A stretch of 7,932 nt of DNA from Fibrobacterota bacterium. Its GTDB lineage: Bacteria > Fibrobacterota > Chitinivibrionia > Chitinivibrionales > JANQEN01. The notes beneath the pieces were generated by a model. It worked only from the letters and a program-made list of their open reading frames with translations, was not told the origin of the DNA and did not search any database. The stretch spans positions 1 through 7,932 of the forward strand of contig JAUXBV010000132.1 in NCBI GenBank assembly GCA_030619215.1. Reading direction: 5' to 3'. Position numbers and translations under genes: made by a program. Shown here one piece after another: positions 6,853-7,932 of this stretch (its first letter is position 1; each line of letters begins with the position of its first letter).

Positions 6853-6880
6853 AGCCACAGGTACGCAACACTTGCAGGCT
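6853..6880 (+). other. Stem-loop downstream of the DUF5683-like pair
   Basis: AGCC (6853-6856) pairs with GGCT (6877-6880), and inside it CAGGT (6858-6862) pairs with ACTTG (6870-6874, one G-U), leaving a 7-nt loop. It begins 30 nt after the last stop codon and could mark the end of the long transcript. There is no following T-run, so it is not a canonical intrinsic terminator. Its base composition is less A+T-rich than the rest of the gap (6824-7103), so it may instead be part of a dispersed repeat. Confidence 0.3.
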
Positions 6881-6959
6881 GACCAGTGAAAAACCCAATT
6901 TTGCTGAACACTTCATACTATATAAACTCAATTCTTTACCTTATTATCAATAAAAGTGC

Positions 6960-6988
6960 TTGTACCATATATAATCGGATGTTATATT
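6960..6988 (+). promoter_or_regulatory. Predicted sigma70-type promoter of nrdR
   Basis: TTGTAC (6960-6965) is followed, after exactly 17 nt, by TATATT (6983-6988). The -10 matches the consensus at 5 of 6 positions and the -35 at 3 of 6. Transcription would begin near 6995, inside the palindromic NrdR-like box. The weaker upstream box overlaps the -35 and spacer. A second possible -10, a perfect TATAAT at 7043-7048, lacks a recognisable -35 at proper spacing and is the alternative. Confidence 0.45.
6962..6977 (+). promoter_or_regulatory. Possible second, weaker NrdR box
   Basis: This 16-nt site, containing CCATATATAA, matches about 10 of 16 positions of the NrdR-box consensus (acaCwAtATaTwGtgt), including the central AtATaT. 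Its centre is 33 bp from the centre of the strong palindrome downstream. NrdR boxes normally occur as pairs about three helical turns apart (31-32 bp). The region is A+T-rich, so a chance match is possible. Confidence 0.35.
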
Positions 6989-6992
6989 TATC

Positions 6993-7012
6993 TTATACAA
7001 TATATTGTATAA
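6993..7012 (+). promoter_or_regulatory. NrdR-box-like perfect palindrome upstream of nrdR
   Basis: TTATACAATA is followed directly by its reverse complement TATTGTATAA, a perfect 20-bp palindrome without spacer. The central 16 nt (6995-7010) match the NrdR-box consensus acaCwAtATaTwGtgt at 14 of 16 positions; only the second and fifteenth positions differ (T and A instead of C and G). It lies 91 bp before the nrdR start codon and over the predicted transcription start. The likely role is autorepression by NrdR when dATP is plentiful. Confidence 0.65.
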
Positions 7013-7103
7013 AAGAATAGGTGCTGGTTGTATTTAAGAGGATATAATAGTTAATATTTTTGAAAATAGAAATCACTTTTAATAATTCAAAGGGGTTTTG
7101 CTT

Positions 7104-7571
7104 ATGAAATGTCCTTTTTGCGGGCATGAACAGGATAAAGTTGTTGACTCCCGATCCAGTAAGGAAGGACGCGCTGTTCGGCGCAGGAGGGAGTGCCTGA
7201 AGTGTGAAGGAAGATTTACTACCTATGAGTATATTGAGAATTTTCCTTTAACGGTTGCTAAAAATGACAAGAGAAGGGAGCCGTACGACCGGCAGAAATT
7301 ATTGCAGGGCATATTATCCGCGTGCAAGAAACGCCCGATCAGCATGAAGAAAATTGAGAGTATCGTCGATAAAATTGAAAATGAGATAGACAAGCTATCA
7401 CGGTCGGAGATTCAGTCGTATGAAATAGGTAAGCTGGTTATGGATGCGCTGTACCAGCTTGATGACGTTGCGTATGTGCGTTTTGCTTCAGTGTATAGAA
7501 AGTTTAAGCACAAGGATGAATTCATTTCAGAAGTAAAGGATCTGGAATCTAAAACTGCCAAGAGTACGTAA
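7104..7571 (+). CDS. nrdR: Transcriptional repressor NrdR
   Basis: NrdR represses ribonucleotide reductase genes in response to ATP/dATP levels. From ATG 7104 (155 aa) it has an N-terminal zinc ribbon with C3/C6 (CPFC) and C31/C34 (CLKC), separated by VVDSRSSKEGRAVRRRRE, the DNA-binding part. It continues with RFTTYEY and an ATP-cone domain from about 48 to 137: VAKNDKRREPYDRQKLLQGI, ACKKRPIS, EIQSYEIGKLVMDAL and VAYVRFASVYRKF. Length is typical of the family. The ATG is preferred over an in-frame TTG at 7098 because AAAGGGG (7089-7095) sits 8 nt before it and the family starts MKCPFC. No nrd structural gene is in the window. The palindrome upstream suggests autoregulation. The downstream neighbour converges, with 20 nt between the stop codons. 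Confidence 0.97.
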   Translation: MKCPFCGHEQDKVVDSRSSKEGRAVRRRRECLKCEGRFTTYEYIENFPLTVAKNDKRREPYDRQKLLQGILSACKKRPISMKKIESIVDKIENEIDKLSRSEIQSYEIGKLVMDALYQLDDVAYVRFASVYRKFKHKDEFISEVKDLESKTAKST

Positions 7572-7588
7572 TCTCAATTTTCAGGAAG

Positions 7589-7611
7589 GTATTATTCACA
7601 GGGAATAATAC
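7589..7611. terminator. Hairpin between convergent genes, possible weak bidirectional terminator
   Basis: GTATTATTC (7589-7597) pairs perfectly with GAATAATAC (7603-7611) around a 5-nt loop. It begins 18 nt after the nrdR stop and covers the last codons of the opposing small gene, so both transcripts would carry it. No T-run follows on either strand and the stem is A+T-rich, so it may protect 3' ends rather than terminate. Confidence 0.4.
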
Positions 7612-7807
7612 TGCCGGAAGGATTGGAAGTATCAAAAAAGTCCTCTTTAAAATAGTAATATCCCTGTTCATCATTTGAGTAAAATTCAGTTGTTTCTTCC
7701 GTAAAAAAGGTTCGTAAGGCGGAATCCTTATCAGTACTCTCAATTATACGGTGTATAAACTGGTTTTTTTCTCCGGGTGCAAGAAATACAACTGAAAATT
7801 TTGGCAT
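7592..7807 (-). CDS. Unrecognised 71-residue acidic protein
   Basis: The family is not recognised. The product begins MPKFSVVFLAPGEKNQF, continues with a charged probable helix (ESTDKDSALRTFFTEE, about 23-38), then an aromatic-acidic stretch (EFYSNDEQGYYYFKEDFFD, 41-59), and ends SGSIIPCE. There is no signal peptide or membrane segment, so a small cytosolic protein is likely. Support for a real gene: an ATG with AGGG about 9 nt upstream on its own strand, a promoter-like pair of hexamers further up, no overlap with nrdR, and a protein-like order of hydrophobic and charged segments. Codon 1 is the only sensible start. A competing frame on the same strand (7549-7743) would overlap nrdR and looks less protein-like. 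Confidence is moderate because of the short length. Confidence 0.6.
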   Translation of the reverse strand: MPKFSVVFLAPGEKNQFIHRIIESTDKDSALRTFFTEETTEFYSNDEQGYYYFKEDFFDTSNPSGSIIPCE

Positions 7808-7876
7808 AGTGTAATTCCCTAACGAAAGAGTAAAAATTTTTTAAATAGATAGATTAAAATTTAAAAGATTAGTAAT

Positions 7877-7904
7877 ATCATATAAAAAATAAATATTGCT
7901 TCAA
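7877..7904 (-). promoter_or_regulatory. Predicted sigma70-type promoter for the small minus-strand gene
   Basis: Read on the minus strand, TTGAAG (7904 to 7899) and TATGAT (7882 to 7877) are separated by 16 nt. They match the -35 at 4 of 6 positions and the -10 at 5 of 6. Transcription would start near 7870, giving a leader of about 60 nt to the ATG at 7807. The rest of 7808-7932 is very A+T-rich, so chance hexamers are easy to find here. I see nothing else firm in that stretch. Confidence 0.4.
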
Positions 7905-7932
7905 TAGTAAAAGGAAAATTATTAAATGATGA

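Noticed and set aside
7098..7103. TTG start for nrdR two codons upstream
   Set aside because: The Shine-Dalgarno AAAGGGG is best placed for the ATG at 7104, and NrdR proteins begin MKCPFC.
6801..7103. Search for CRISPR, tRNA or insertion-sequence ends in the largest gap
   Set aside because: No regularly spaced repeats, cloverleaf pattern or terminal inverted repeats with target duplication were seen.
7549..7743. 64-codon minus-strand frame overlapping the end of nrdR
   Set aside because: It overlaps both nrdR and the better supported 71-codon gene, and its composition is not protein-like.
7909..7932. Possible start of a further plus-strand gene (AAGGA then ATGATGA at the window end)
   Set aside because: Only two codons are inside the window and the ribosome binding site spacing is long (about 11 nt), so it cannot be supported from this sequence.

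Overview
The window is a gene-dense bacterial chromosomal segment of moderate to low G+C. It carries a housekeeping block followed by two unfamiliar envelope genes and then nrdR. The S18, L9, DapA/DapB and NrdR sequences are clearly bacterial. Two adjacent secreted proteins have the DUF5683-type 'LPGLG' signature and signal peptides ending in 'AQ', and both end in phenylalanine. Together these suggest a diderm of the Fibrobacterota/Bacteroidota/Chlorobi (FCB) assemblage or a related candidate phylum. That placement is inference and low confidence. No mobile element, CRISPR array, tRNA or rRNA is visible.

Layout: 28-2540 is the translation block rplY(ctc)-pth-rpsF-rpsR-rplI. It starts on a TTG codon with a strong ribosome binding site just inside the window edge, so the transcription unit probably begins upstream. 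The 66-bp gap before rpsF holds a compact structure matching the published S6:S18 autoregulatory motif: a hairpin, then a bulged CCG, closed by a stem that contains part of the rpsF Shine-Dalgarno. 2592-4302 is dapA-dapB (diaminopimelate/lysine pathway), closely spaced and on the same strand. 4338-6823 is a tandem pair of paralogous exported proteins of unknown function. The first has a very long glutamate-rich insertion before its conserved domain. All ten plus-strand genes up to 6823 are separated by at most 66 bp and could share one long transcript.

6824-7103 is the only sizeable non-coding gap. It has a G+C-richer stem-loop near its left end, a sigma70-like promoter, and a perfect 20-bp palindrome resembling the NrdR box, with a weaker second box about three helical turns upstream. 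nrdR follows, which implies autoregulation. Converging on nrdR from the other strand is an unrecognised 71-residue protein with its own promoter-like signals; a 9-bp hairpin spans the junction between the two stop codons.

The window joins ribosome production and peptidyl-tRNA recycling, cell-wall/lysine precursor synthesis, an unknown envelope function and deoxyribonucleotide control. The parts most likely to be new are the tandem DUF5683-like pair and the small convergent gene. The two regulatory elements are new instances of known systems.
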